A DNA stretch of 20,188 nt from Thermodesulfobacteriales bacterium (GCA_004525335.1 SPCL01000020.1:1-20188), one strand, 5' to 3'. Shown: positions 6,858 to 15,542, counted from the first letter of the stretch. Translations and numbers: made by a program. Notes: a model not told the origin generated them from the sequence alone.

Positions 6858-7705
6858 CCAGCATAGTTATCATTAGCGGACTATCAGGCTCAGGAAAGAG
6901 CACGGCTGTAAATGCACTAGAAGACATGGGCTACTATTGTGTCGACAACATCCCTCCTACCCTGCTACCAACATTTATAGAGCTTTGCAAAAATTCAGAG
7001 AAAGATATAAGCAAAGTCGCTTTAGGAATAGATATACGCGAAAGAGTTTCTTTTGATAGCGCTCCTCGTGTTATAAGAGAATTCAAGGAAAAAGGTTACC
7101 CCGTCGACATGATATTTCTAGAATCATCTGATTCAACACTTCTAAAAAGATACAAGGAAACACGTAGGAAACATCCCCTCTCAAATGATGGAAATATCTC
7201 AGAGGGAATATCCAAAGAAAGGAAAATGCTGGAAGAACTCAAGGAACTCTCTAATTATACAATAGACACATCGGAGCTTAATGTTCATCAATTAAGTGAA
7301 ATTATCAAAAACAAGTTCAACAAGGAAGGTAGTCAGAATATTTTATTAAACATAATTTCTTTTGGCTTTAAACATGGCATACCTAATGATGCGGATATGA
7401 TCTTTGATGTCAGGTTCTTGCCAAACCCTCATTTTGTTGAAAGCTTAAAAAATTTAAACGGGACTGATAAAGAAGTCTTAGATTACATAATGGAGAAAGA
7501 ACAATCGATAGAATTTATAGAGAAGATGACCGAATTCTTAGATTATCTGATACCAAATTATGAAAAAGAAGGGAAAGCCTATCTAACAATTGCTATAGGC
7601 TGTACAGGGGGGAAACACCGATCTGTAGCAATAACGGATAAAGTGGCCGAGCATTTTAAAGACCTTTCGCCATTAACTAGACATAGAGACATATCTAAGA
7701 ACTAA
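6854..7705 (+). CDS. rapZ: RNase adapter / nucleotide-binding protein RapZ (YvcJ family)
   Basis: P-loop protein; in E. coli it binds the small RNA GlmZ and guides RNase E, linking cell-wall amino-sugar supply to gene expression. In other phyla the family has an NTPase role that is less clear. The 283 residues match the family length. Visible features are Walker A GLSGSGKST (9-17), VDNIPP, the DIRER segment, FGFKHGIP with DVRFLPNPH, and the C-terminal AIGCTGGKHRSV followed by RHRDISKN. Start and hprK stop overlap as ATGA. The E. coli RNA-binding role should not be assumed here because no GlmZ-like RNA is seen. Confidence 0.95.
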   Translation: MTSIVIISGLSGSGKSTAVNALEDMGYYCVDNIPPTLLPTFIELCKNSEKDISKVALGIDIRERVSFDSAPRVIREFKEKGYPVDMIFLESSDSTLLKRYKETRRKHPLSNDGNISEGISKERKMLEELKELSNYTIDTSELNVHQLSEIIKNKFNKEGSQNILLNIISFGFKHGIPNDADMIFDVRFLPNPHFVESLKNLNGTDKEVLDYIMEKEQSIEFIEKMTEFLDYLIPNYEKEGKAYLTIAIGCTGGKHRSVAITDKVAEHFKDLSPLTRHRDISKN

Positions 7706-7715
7706 GGAGAAATAA

Positions 7716-8126
7716 ATGGTTGGGATAGTCTTGGTAACACACGGGCAATTAGCCAAAGAGCTTATAGCCGCCGTAAACTTTGTCCTATCATCAGAACCCT
7801 CCGTAAAAATCTGTGGCGTGAGCCTAGACCCTGACCGGGAGTTTGAATCATTCAAACAAGATATTAAGAATGCTATAAAGAAAGTTAAATCTAAAGACGG
7901 AATTCTACTTGTTACCGATATGTTTGGTGGCACACCATCTAATATCAGCCTCACTTTTCTTGAAGAAAACAAGGTTGAAGTAATATCAGGCGTTAACCTT
8001 CCTATGCTTTTAAAACTTGTTACTCTATCAAACACAGTAACTTTGAATGAGGCAGTTAAAATTGCGGAATCTGCAGGAAGAGATAATATTATTGTTGCAA
8101 GCAAGTTGCTTCATAATAGAGACTAA
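7716..8126 (+). CDS. PTS mannose-type EIIA domain protein
   Basis: A stand-alone EIIA of the mannose family, 136 residues. The phosphorylated histidine is expected at H9 in GIVLVTHGQLA. The Rossmann-like fold is indicated by GILLVTDMFGGTPSN (near residues 62-76) and ISGVNLPMLLKL. No IIB, IIC or IID gene accompanies it, so a regulatory role in the same phosphorelay as PtsN and HprK is more likely than sugar uptake. AAGGAGA at 7704-7710 gives a strong ribosome binding site, 10 bases after rapZ. It is the last gene of the rpoN cluster; in related organisms ptsH and ptsI often follow, but here they do not. Confidence 0.9.
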   Translation: MVGIVLVTHGQLAKELIAAVNFVLSSEPSVKICGVSLDPDREFESFKQDIKNAIKKVKSKDGILLVTDMFGGTPSNISLTFLEENKVEVISGVNLPMLLKLVTLSNTVTLNEAVKIAESAGRDNIIVASKLLHNRD

Positions 8127-8150
8127 TAGAGGCATATAGTCCGGTTCCGT

Positions 8151-8177
8151 TTGAAAAATCTAGCGATTAAGTATACT
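8151..8177 (+). promoter_or_regulatory. Candidate promoter for the 8231 gene
   Basis: TTGAAA (8151-8156) and TATACT (8172-8177) are good -35 and -10 matches but only 15 bases apart, which is short. A shifted -10 TACTAT at 8174-8179 would restore 17 bases. This suggests the downstream gene can be transcribed separately from the rpoN cluster. Confidence 0.35.
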
Positions 8178-8230
8178 ATCTCCGTTGTGAAAGCTTAAAA
8201 TCACAAGAAACATCAAACAAGGCAGAGAAA

Positions 8231-8554
8231 ATGAAAGAAGAGAGTATAGATAGAATAATTAATGCATGGAAGAACCATTTATTGCAGGATGAGTTATCAG
8301 ATTATCAATTAGAAATCGACGAAAAGATACCAATTGAGTTTGCGGCAATAGCTTTGCACTTAGACTCAAGAACTGTAAAAGCTTCGGGTAAAGAAGAAGC
8401 ATACTATGGAGGATTCCGAGATGCCGCTATTGAAGTTCTAACCTTACTTCAGGTGGAAATTGTGCAAGATGATCAATTCAAAGTCATATCTCTGGTTCAT
8501 AGAGATATGGAAGATGACAAACAGGAAGAATTAAAACAACATATTTGGGGTTGA
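8231..8554 (+). CDS. Hypothetical protein, 107 residues, acidic
   Basis: I do not recognise this family. The product is small, acidic and soluble: no signal peptide, membrane segment, cysteine pair or nucleotide-binding motif is visible. The N-terminal half (MKEESIDRIINAWKNHLL) looks helical and amphipathic; the middle (IPIEFAAIALHLDSRTVKASGKEEAYYGGFRDAAIEVL) looks like a folded core, and the end is charged (DMEDDKQEELKQ). AAGG eight bases before the ATG gives a modest ribosome binding site and a promoter candidate lies 54 bases upstream. It sits 70 bases before a HAD phosphatase and may be co-transcribed with it. Codon use looks like its neighbours, so it is probably a real gene. Confidence 0.7.
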   Translation: MKEESIDRIINAWKNHLLQDELSDYQLEIDEKIPIEFAAIALHLDSRTVKASGKEEAYYGGFRDAAIEVLTLLQVEIVQDDQFKVISLVHRDMEDDKQEELKQHIWG

Positions 8555-8624
8555 TAAGCTGCTAAAAAACAACCTTTTAAGTCACTAACATATCTGTAAA
8601 CACATCCCCTTATACAAAAGAAAA

Positions 8625-9443
8625 ATGAAACTAGTAGACTTATTTGATTGCTTTCTTATTGATTTAGATGGAGTTGTATACATTGGCGACTCTGCAGTTC
8701 CAGGATCAGTAGAAGCGATAACATATTTACTAAACAATGATAAGACTGTCATCTTTTTAACCAATAATCCCAGACATAACATTTCAGAGTACTCTCAGAA
8801 GCTTAAAAAAATAGGTATTGAGGGAGTATCTTTAAATATAATTACTTCAGCCACAGCACTAGCTAGCCATATCAAAGATAGCTTCAGCGACCTAAAAAAT
8901 AAAAAAGCGTACGTTATAGGGAGCGAGGCTCTCAAAAAAGAAATTGAACTCACGGGATTAAATTTTGTAAGCGGTGATGAAGCAAAGAAAGCTGATTTCG
9001 TAATCTTTGGAGGACATCCAGAGTTCCATTATGAAGAGATGAAGATTGCCACTTTAGCAATAGCAAACGGCGCTCACTTCTTTGCAACTAACCGTGACAT
9101 GGTTTACCCAACCATAGAAGGACATATCCCCGCTACGGGGGCGATGCTTGCTTCAATTGAGGCCGCTTCCGGCAAAAAAGCGGTAAGTGCGGGAAAACCT
9201 GAAAACATGATGTTTGACATTGCAGATAGTTTCCATGATTACGACAAAGACAAAATCGTCATTATAGGCGACCATCTTGATACGGATATAAGGGGCGGCA
9301 AGAATGCCGGTATATCAACAATACTTATCTTATCAGATCCGAATATAGAAGATGAGCTTAAGCAATCTGAGATCAAACCTGATTACGTTATTTATGACTT
9401 GCGAGATTTACAAAAAGATATCTCTGAAATAGAGAAATTGTAA
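8625..9443 (+). CDS. HAD superfamily (class IIA, NagD-like) phosphatase
   Basis: Predicted cytoplasmic phosphatase for a small phosphorylated metabolite, perhaps a sugar or nucleotide phosphate; the substrate cannot be told. HAD motif I is LIDLDGVVY with nucleophile D13 and acid D15. Motif II is FLTNN, motif III the lysine in SAGKPENMMFD (K191), and motif IV GDHLDTD (D216, D219, D221). The cap domain between motifs II and III fits the C2 class of NagD and p-nitrophenylphosphatase proteins, and 272 residues is a normal length. The ribosome binding site is weak. The only odd point is H in place of the more common R after GD in motif IV. Confidence 0.9.
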   Translation: MKLVDLFDCFLIDLDGVVYIGDSAVPGSVEAITYLLNNDKTVIFLTNNPRHNISEYSQKLKKIGIEGVSLNIITSATALASHIKDSFSDLKNKKAYVIGSEALKKEIELTGLNFVSGDEAKKADFVIFGGHPEFHYEEMKIATLAIANGAHFFATNRDMVYPTIEGHIPATGAMLASIEAASGKKAVSAGKPENMMFDIADSFHDYDKDKIVIIGDHLDTDIRGGKNAGISTILILSDPNIEDELKQSEIKPDYVIYDLRDLQKDISEIEKL

Positions 9444-9670
9444 TTTCTTTCTATTTTATGCCACAGTTCAAACCTAAGTGCTCCAGAAGAACAAAAGATG
9501 TCTCGAATATTCCAGACCAAGACATATAACTGGTACTTAAACTTATTACCAACTACGTCTACTTTTTTTAAGGTAAACTATATATAATAGCTCGGCATAT
9601 TTCTTCTCTAAAACGTTTCTGAAAAGCATTTTGTTTTAAACCTGAAGGAAAAAAGAACTATTAATAACTA

Positions 9671-10636
9671 GTGCTCATGATAGATAAAAGCATAGCTACG
9701 CGATTTCAGCTAACCTCGAACAACCAAGGCATACTCTTGATGGTTTTCGGCGGATTTGCATTCGCTACAATGGGAGCTTTAACTCATGAGCTTGGTCAGT
9801 ATTGCGACTGGCTGCTTATAGCATTTTTCAGAATGCTTATGTCTTTTATTATAGCATTTGCTCTTGCACTTAGGGCTGGGGTCAATCCATTCGTTCTTAC
9901 TAATAAGATACTGTGGCTTAGAAGTCTTGTTGGAAGCTCGGCTATGCTCGCAACGTTCTATGCTATAACAAAACTACCGATATCAGAAGTCGCTGTAATA
10001 ACTGAGACAAGACCTATATGGGTAGCGATCGTAGCAGGATATATACTAGGAGAGACCGCCGGTAAAAAGGTATGGCTTTCAATAATATTTGGCATGATAG
10101 GAGTAATTTTAGTAGAACATCCAAGAATTCTGGAGCAGAATTTTGCAGGACTTCTGGCTCTTTATGCAGCGTTCGGTGGAGCAGTGGTTATGATTTGCTT
10201 GAGAAAACTAAAGGATTTAGACCTCAGAATTATTATCACGCACTTCTCAGGTACTGCGACAATTATTACATTGATTACAATATTTTCAGTCCGTGGCGAA
10301 GTTGATCTATCGGTTTTTGAAAATACAACACTCATCTTAATGCTTCTTGGAGTGGGCATATTTGGAACAATAGGTCAGATCGCCATGACAAAAGCATTCT
10401 CAATCGGCGAGGCGCCAAGTGTTGCATCCGCTGGCTTTGTTAAGGTTGGTTTCGCAGCCGGCTATGACTTACTAATCTGGAATTATGTTTTCAACGCTTC
10501 TACTATAGTCGGTACAGCCTTAATATTACTATCTACAGGATGGCTATTTAGTCGCAAGAAATCTTCTAAAGCTCAAGGAACTGTGGCTAATGATGCACTC
10601 AGTGCAAGCAAAAGCTTATTAACAGAGAAACAATAA
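9671..10636 (+). CDS. EamA/DMT-family transporter
   Basis: Inner-membrane permease of the drug/metabolite transporter superfamily; the substrate is unknown. About ten hydrophobic helices are seen in two EamA repeats, roughly residues 18-150 (starting GILLMVFGGFAFATMGALTHEL) and 160-295 (GLLALYAAFGGAVVMICLRKL to GTALILLSTGWLF). Typical segments are ITETRPIWVAIVAGYILGE and ITKLPISEVAV. The C-terminal tail is polar. The start is uncertain: GTG at 9671 and ATG at 9677 are both possible, an in-frame stop at 9665 blocks longer forms, and the AAGGA at 9645-9649 is too far away to decide. It ends 17 bases before the convergent WG-repeat gene. Confidence 0.9.
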   Translation: MLMIDKSIATRFQLTSNNQGILLMVFGGFAFATMGALTHELGQYCDWLLIAFFRMLMSFIIAFALALRAGVNPFVLTNKILWLRSLVGSSAMLATFYAITKLPISEVAVITETRPIWVAIVAGYILGETAGKKVWLSIIFGMIGVILVEHPRILEQNFAGLLALYAAFGGAVVMICLRKLKDLDLRIIITHFSGTATIITLITIFSVRGEVDLSVFENTTLILMLLGVGIFGTIGQIAMTKAFSIGEAPSVASAGFVKVGFAAGYDLLIWNYVFNASTIVGTALILLSTGWLFSRKKSSKAQGTVANDALSASKSLLTEKQ

Positions 10637-10653
10637 GTTTCGGAAGAATTTCT

Positions 10654-11646
10654 TTATCCCGACTTCCAAATAAAGTTACCCTTTTTGTCTATATAGCCCC
10701 ACTTTCCACCACCAAGCTCTACAATTGCGAGCCCACCTGAAAAACTTATAGCACTTTGAAATCGAGGCTCAATCACTATCTCCCCTCTCTTATTAACATA
10801 ACCCCATTTATTGCCGATTTTAAATGTAGCAAGCCCTTCTGAGAAATCTCCCACTTGGTCAAACTCAGGCTGTACAATTAGAAGGCCGGATCTATTAATA
10901 AATCCGAACTTACCCCCCCTGGATACTGCTGCCGCGCCCTCGCTAAAGTGTCTTGCTGTTTCAAAATCTGTTTTAAGCTGAACCTCTCCAAATTTGTCTA
11001 TGTATACATACTTGCCGTCTTTATAAACACACGCTACCCCTTCTGAGTAACCCTCCGCGTATTCAAATTGAGGCTTTATAAAAACCTTTCCGCTCTTTTT
11101 AAGATACCCACCCTTCCCCTCTTGCAGGATAAGGGCTAATCCATCAGAATAAGCGAACGCTTTCTCAAATTGAGGCTCTACAATAGTTTCTCCCTCTTTG
11201 TTAATGTATCCCCATTGACCATTATATTTAACGCTTGCTAGACCCTCGGAAAAGGGATTCGCCTTTTCATATTGAGGCTCAATAACCATTTTGCCGACAC
11301 CGTTGATATAGCCATAGGCGCCGTCCACTTTCACATGCGCAAGCCCATCAGAAAACTTGTGAGCTTCTATGTATTCAGGAGTTATTGTCAATATATCCCA
11401 CTGATTTATATATCCCCACTTACCATCTTTCTTGATTAGCGCCCTGTCCTCTGAAAAATCTACTGCACCTTCATATTTAAGCGGGATAACCAAATCGCCT
11501 TGTTTATCTATAAATCCCCAGCTGTTATCAACTGAAACGGGGAAAAGTACGCCTTTTTCGTTATTTGTAACATTTGTTACTGAAGGAGCGCCACACGCCA
11601 GGAAAAATAGAACAATAAAAACAAATAGAAATTCTAAAGCTTTCAA
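10654..11646 (-). CDS. WG-repeat lipoprotein
   Basis: A secreted, lipid-anchored repeat protein of unknown function. The N terminus (MKALEFLFVFIVLFFLAC) is a lipoprotein signal with lipobox FLAC, giving C18 as the lipidated residue. Then follow eight complete repeats of about 34 residues and a ninth partial one, each built like 'GKWGYINKEGEIVIEPQFEKA--FSEGLA', the WG (KWG Leptospira) repeat. Repeats 5 and 6 are degenerate (GKGGYL, GKYVYI), having lost the WG pair. Such repeats form an all-beta array probably used for binding. The start codon is TTG at 11646, supported by a strong AGGAGGGA (rc of 11652-11659) five bases upstream. Its end faces the EamA gene; no partner gene is evident. Confidence 0.9.
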   Translation of the reverse strand: MKALEFLFVFIVLFFLACGAPSVTNVTNNEKGVLFPVSVDNSWGFIDKQGDLVIPLKYEGAVDFSEDRALIKKDGKWGYINQWDILTITPEYIEAHKFSDGLAHVKVDGAYGYINGVGKMVIEPQYEKANPFSEGLASVKYNGQWGYINKEGETIVEPQFEKAFAYSDGLALILQEGKGGYLKKSGKVFIKPQFEYAEGYSEGVACVYKDGKYVYIDKFGEVQLKTDFETARHFSEGAAAVSRGGKFGFINRSGLLIVQPEFDQVGDFSEGLATFKIGNKWGYVNKRGEIVIEPRFQSAISFSGGLAIVELGGGKWGYIDKKGNFIWKSG

Positions 11647-11862
11647 ACTAATCCCTCCTGATTATGTAATATGGAATTGATGAAACTTCATTGAAGCAAT
11701 AAGGTTAATCAAAAATACAATATTTTAAAGGGAATACATAAGAGGAAAAACAAGAAAGTGTTTTACTAATTGCTATTAATTAAAAGTCCTAACCAAAATG
11801 GGGCTCAGAGATCAATCGGAACATTTTACTAAGCCCCTAAATTTTCTATTCAATCGTCTAAA

Positions 11863-12918
11863 TTAAGGCTCGATAACAACCTTAATTGCATTGTCTATTC
11901 TTTGATCCATAAGCTCATAGCCTCTAGGACATTCATCCAAAGGCAGCCTGTGAGAAATAACATGAGTAGGATCTAACCTGCCATCTTCAACATGAGGCAT
12001 AAGCTCCGGAATATAGCATCTGGAAGGAGCTACTCCGCCTTTTAAATTTAGGTTTCTAAGGAAAAAGTCTGTCATATTAAGCGGAAATGGTTCCCAAAAG
12101 AGTCCGGTTATAGAGATAGTTCCACCTGGGCGGGACATCTCAAGTGATGATTGTAGGGAATCGGTGTTACCTACGCATTCAATTACAACATTAGCCCCAA
12201 GTCCACCGCTTAATTCTCCAATTACTTCTTTCGGATCTTGATTATGTGAATTAATAACTGTCGTAGCTCCATATTTTTTTGCAATATCAAGCCTATAATC
12301 ATGATGGCCGATTGTTATTACATGCGCTGGATCAAAGAGTGTGGCCGCATAGGTAGCGAACAACCCTACAGTCCCGTCTCCATAGATAACTACAACATCA
12401 CCAGGCTGTATATTTCCATTCTTAGCCCCGTGATAGCCTGTACATATATTATCTCCCAGAAATAAAGTTTTCTCATCTTGACTGTCATCTGAAAGACTTT
12501 CAGGAGGCTTTACCAAAGTACCGTCCGCATGTGAGACCTTGACGTATTCCGCCTGACAGCCTGGATACCCTCCGAGCAAGTCTCCAAATCCAAAACATCC
12601 GCCGTGCAGACATGAGGTTTGAAGACCCTTTTTGCAGTAATGACAGTCCCCACAGCTCACCCAAAATGGTCCAATCACTTTATCCCCTTTTTTAAGCGAG
12701 GTTACGGCACTTCCAACTTCCTCAATCCGCCCTACAAATTCGTGCCCCACAGTGTCGCCGTCATTTAAAGGAAAGTGGCCTCTATAAATATGGAGATCAG
12801 AACCACAAATAGCCCCTTTTGTAACTTTTACTATTACATCTGTAGGATTTTCAATTACCGGGTCAGGTACTTCATCAACACTTACGCTCTTTAATCCATG
12901 GTAAACAGTCGCTCTCAT
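11863..12918 (-). CDS. Zinc-dependent alcohol dehydrogenase (MDR family)
   Basis: Medium-chain dehydrogenase/reductase, probably NAD(P)-dependent and acting on an alcohol or aldehyde. The GroES-like domain carries the catalytic zinc site, with C38 in GAICGSDLH and the histidine in GHEFVG. The structural-zinc loop CGDCHYCKKGLQTSC is complete. The Rossmann domain starts at VVVIYGDGTVGLFA. The sequence recalls formaldehyde dehydrogenase-like and threonine dehydrogenase-like members, but the substrate is not determinable. I start at ATG 12918 (MRATVYHG, 351 residues) because AAGGAG (rc of 12925-12930) lies six bases upstream and MDR proteins begin there. The longer in-frame ATG at 12954 would start inside the promoter region. 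Confidence 0.92.
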   Translation of the reverse strand: MRATVYHGLKSVSVDEVPDPVIENPTDVIVKVTKGAICGSDLHIYRGHFPLNDGDTVGHEFVGRIEEVGSAVTSLKKGDKVIGPFWVSCGDCHYCKKGLQTSCLHGGCFGFGDLLGGYPGCQAEYVKVSHADGTLVKPPESLSDDSQDEKTLFLGDNICTGYHGAKNGNIQPGDVVVIYGDGTVGLFATYAATLFDPAHVITIGHHDYRLDIAKKYGATTVINSHNQDPKEVIGELSGGLGANVVIECVGNTDSLQSSLEMSRPGGTISITGLFWEPFPLNMTDFFLRNLNLKGGVAPSRCYIPELMPHVEDGRLDPTHVISHRLPLDECPRGYELMDQRIDNAIKVVIEP

Positions 12919-12952
12919 ATATATCTCCTTTAAATCATTTTCTGCATAGTGC

Positions 12953-13060
12953 ATTATATTACATAATAACTATAACTAATAAGTATAAGGAACAATGATA
13001 GAATAGCGATTGAGATTTTCTCTTTGATAGCAATATACAAAATGGTTATATTGTAATAAC
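12953..13060. promoter_or_regulatory. Divergent promoter region with paired AT-rich inverted repeats
   Basis: Between the dehydrogenase (-) and the Lon-like gene (+). On the minus strand TATAAT (rc of 12953-12958) is a good -10 for the dehydrogenase, with a poor -35. On the plus strand TTGAGA (13010-13015) and TATACA (13034-13039), 18 bases apart, could serve the protease. Two related sequences flank the region: TTATATTACATAATAAC (12954-12970) and GTTATATTGTAATAAC (13045-13060); the second is symmetric (GTTAT-N6-ATAAC). They might bind one regulator. Low complexity makes chance a real alternative. Confidence 0.35.
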
Positions 13061-13090
13061 TAGACTAAAAGCACTAGGAAAAGAAAACCA

Positions 13091-15529
13091 ATGAGAAAAG
13101 TCAAGGAACTAAAATACACACAGGTTTACAGAACATGTGATCTGCGTCAGCTTAAATTTAAAACTACAGAAGACTTAACTCCATGCACAGACTACATAGG
13201 ACAGGGCAGAGCAATAGATGCGGTTAACTTTGGCTTGGGAATGGAGTTTAGGGGATACAATCTATACCTTTCAGGCCCTCCTGGGGTAGGAAAGACTACA
13301 ACAATTGAGACAATTCTATCTTCTATAGCCAAAGATAAGCCATCTCCCACGGACTGGTGCTATGTGTTTAACTTCCGGGTACCAAAGGAGCCGAAGGCAA
13401 TTGAGCTTCCTAAGGGGAAGGGTAAAGAATTAAAGAACGACATGGAAGACTTCCTTCATGAGCTAAAGATTAATATTCCAAAAGCCTTTGAGAGTAATGA
13501 GTTTGAAGAGCAAAAACAAAACACTCTGAATCAATTTCAGAGAGAAAAGAACAATCTCTTTGAGGAGCTGCAAAAGAAAGCTGCCGAAACTGAGATGCAG
13601 GTGCAGTTCTCGCCGACCGGAATAATTACAATCCCGCTTATGGAGGGGAAACCCGTAACCCAGGAAAATTATAACTCTTTGGATGAAGAAATAAGAAACA
13701 AATTAAAAGCCAGTAAAGAAAGAATAGATATTGAAGTTGCCGAGGTTTTAAAGATTGCTCGTAAACTTGATAGAGATGCTGGAGAAAAAGTAAAAGAGCT
13801 AGAGAAGGAAGTTGCACTATTCTCAGTACGGGACCTGATTGATAGCATAAGGGAAAAATATCAAACTTACACTCAAGTTATCGATTATTTTGATCAGCTT
13901 CAAAAGCATATCTTAGAAAATATAGACAACTTCCTTCCTGCAAAAGGCGCACAACCCGGACTTCCCATGCAAATGCCAATGAGAATGCCCCAGCAAGAGC
14001 AGTCATTCACAGAATACAAAGTGAATGTCTTTGTGGACAATTCAAACAGCGAAGGAGCGCCTGTAATATTTGAGACTAACCCTACATATACGAATCTATT
14101 TGGCACCATAGAGAAAGAAGCCAAGTTTGGAACACTAGTAACGGATTTCACAATGATACGTTCGGGTTCACTGGTAAAAGCAAGCGGCGGTTATCTCGTA
14201 TTGGACGCTCTAGATTTATTTAAATATCCATTCGTGTGGGATTCACTAAAAAAAGCGCTTGAAAACGAAGAACTTCGTATTGAAGACGTTTACGAGTTAT
14301 ACGGATTCTCCAGCACAGTTGGAATCAAACCTGAGCCTGTGAAATTAAACGTTAAGGTTATAATTGCGGGCAATTCACAGCTTTATAGCATGCTCTATGC
14401 ATACGATGAAGATTTCAGGAAACTATTTAAGGCAAAGGCCGATTTTGATTATATCGTTGATAGAAATGACATAACTCTTTCACAGTATTCATGCTTCCTT
14501 AAATCGGTATGCGACAGAGACGGGCTTAATCAATTCGACAGAAGCGGTGTTGAGAGAGTAATCGAGTATTCATCTAGGCTTGCCGGAGATCAAAATAAAT
14601 TATCCATTGAATTCGGCTCTATCACTAAAATACTTAAAGAGGCAGATTACTGGGCCAAGGGAGATGACAATAGTAAATCTATAAAACGGCAGCATGTAGA
14701 AAAAGCGATTCATGAAAAGATTTACAGGTCTAATATGATCGAAGATAAGATTCAGGAGATGATTACTAAGGGGAGTATTCTTATAGATACATCCGGCTTG
14801 GTAGTGGGACAAATCAATGGGCTTGCAGTTTATAACATTGGAGACTACGCCTTTGGTAAACCCTCACGTCTTACATGCGAAACTTATATGGGTACTGAGG
14901 GTTTAATAAACATAGACCGAAGAGCGAGGCTTAGCGGGAATATTCATGACAAGGGTGTTTTAATCTTAAGCGGCTACATAGGTACTAAATACGCTCAGAA
15001 GAAACCTCTAAGTTTATCAGCAAGTATCGGGTTTGAGCAGAGTTACGACACTATTGACGGGGACAGTGCTTCAACCGCTGAATTAGTAGTTCTTTTATCT
15101 AGCTTATCCGCAATACCAATTAAACAGAGCTTTGCAATCACAGGCTCTGTCAACCAAAAAGGACAGATTCAGCCCATTGGCGGGGTAAATGAGAAAGTTG
15201 AAGGGTTTTATGAGGTATGCAAGGCTAAGGGACTAACCGGAGAACAGGGGGTCATCATCCCTCATCAAAACGTTAAAAATCTGATGCTAAAAAAAGAAGT
15301 TGTTCAAGCTGTGAAAGATAAGAAATTCCATATTTACCCAATTGAATCAGTGGATCAGGCGGTAGAATTGCTCACGGGTAAAGAAGCAGGCGGCAAAGGG
15401 AGCACCGGCAAATTTAGGGTAGGTACTGTTAACTATCTAGTAGATAAGAAGCTAAGAGAATTTGCCGAGGATTACCGCAAATTTGGAAGGCAGAGCACTA
15501 ATAACAAGAAAGGGAATGGTACTACTTAG
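13091..15529 (+). CDS. Lon-like ATP-dependent protease (AAA_32/LonH type)
   Basis: Predicted ATP-driven serine protease of the LonB/LonH (E. coli YcbZ-like) group, cytoplasmic. Walker A GPPGVGKT lies at 62-69. About 300 residues, with a coiled-coil stretch (roughly 115-275), separate it from a Walker B-like strand YLVLDALDL (D372), which is normal for this group. The C-terminal Lon protease domain has the Ser/Lys dyad: S659 in DGDSAS and K702 in GGVNEKVEG, 43 residues apart as in E. coli Lon (S679/K722). There is no classical Lon N-terminal domain. A methionine-rich stretch (PMQMPMRMPQQ, 292-302) sits in a probable linker. AGGAA ten bases upstream supports the ATG. It ends 13 bases from the convergent amidotransferase gene. 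Confidence 0.93.
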   Translation: MRKVKELKYTQVYRTCDLRQLKFKTTEDLTPCTDYIGQGRAIDAVNFGLGMEFRGYNLYLSGPPGVGKTTTIETILSSIAKDKPSPTDWCYVFNFRVPKEPKAIELPKGKGKELKNDMEDFLHELKINIPKAFESNEFEEQKQNTLNQFQREKNNLFEELQKKAAETEMQVQFSPTGIITIPLMEGKPVTQENYNSLDEEIRNKLKASKERIDIEVAEVLKIARKLDRDAGEKVKELEKEVALFSVRDLIDSIREKYQTYTQVIDYFDQLQKHILENIDNFLPAKGAQPGLPMQMPMRMPQQEQSFTEYKVNVFVDNSNSEGAPVIFETNPTYTNLFGTIEKEAKFGTLVTDFTMIRSGSLVKASGGYLVLDALDLFKYPFVWDSLKKALENEELRIEDVYELYGFSSTVGIKPEPVKLNVKVIIAGNSQLYSMLYAYDEDFRKLFKAKADFDYIVDRNDITLSQYSCFLKSVCDRDGLNQFDRSGVERVIEYSSRLAGDQNKLSIEFGSITKILKEADYWAKGDDNSKSIKRQHVEKAIHEKIYRSNMIEDKIQEMITKGSILIDTSGLVVGQINGLAVYNIGDYAFGKPSRLTCETYMGTEGLINIDRRARLSGNIHDKGVLILSGYIGTKYAQKKPLSLSASIGFEQSYDTIDGDSASTAELVVLLSSLSAIPIKQSFAITGSVNQKGQIQPIGGVNEKVEGFYEVCKAKGLTGEQGVIIPHQNVKNLMLKKEVVQAVKDKKFHIYPIESVDQAVELLTGKEAGGKGSTGKFRVGTVNYLVDKKLREFAEDYRKFGRQSTNNKKGNGTT

Positions 15530-15542
15530 AAATTAATTACAC

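Noticed and set aside
9583..9588. TATAAT box upstream of the EamA transporter
   Set aside because: The -10 is perfect, but no acceptable -35 lies 15-19 bases upstream; in AT-rich DNA this is weak evidence.
11681..11696. Overlapping short palindromes (TGAAACTTCA and CTTCATTGAAG) upstream of the WG-repeat gene
   Set aside because: Short, single occurrence, and no promoter elements could be placed around them.
11800..11837. GGGGCT/AGCCCC hairpin after the dehydrogenase gene as a terminator
   Set aside because: Only six base pairs around a 26-base loop, with no clean T-run on the minus strand; too weak to list.
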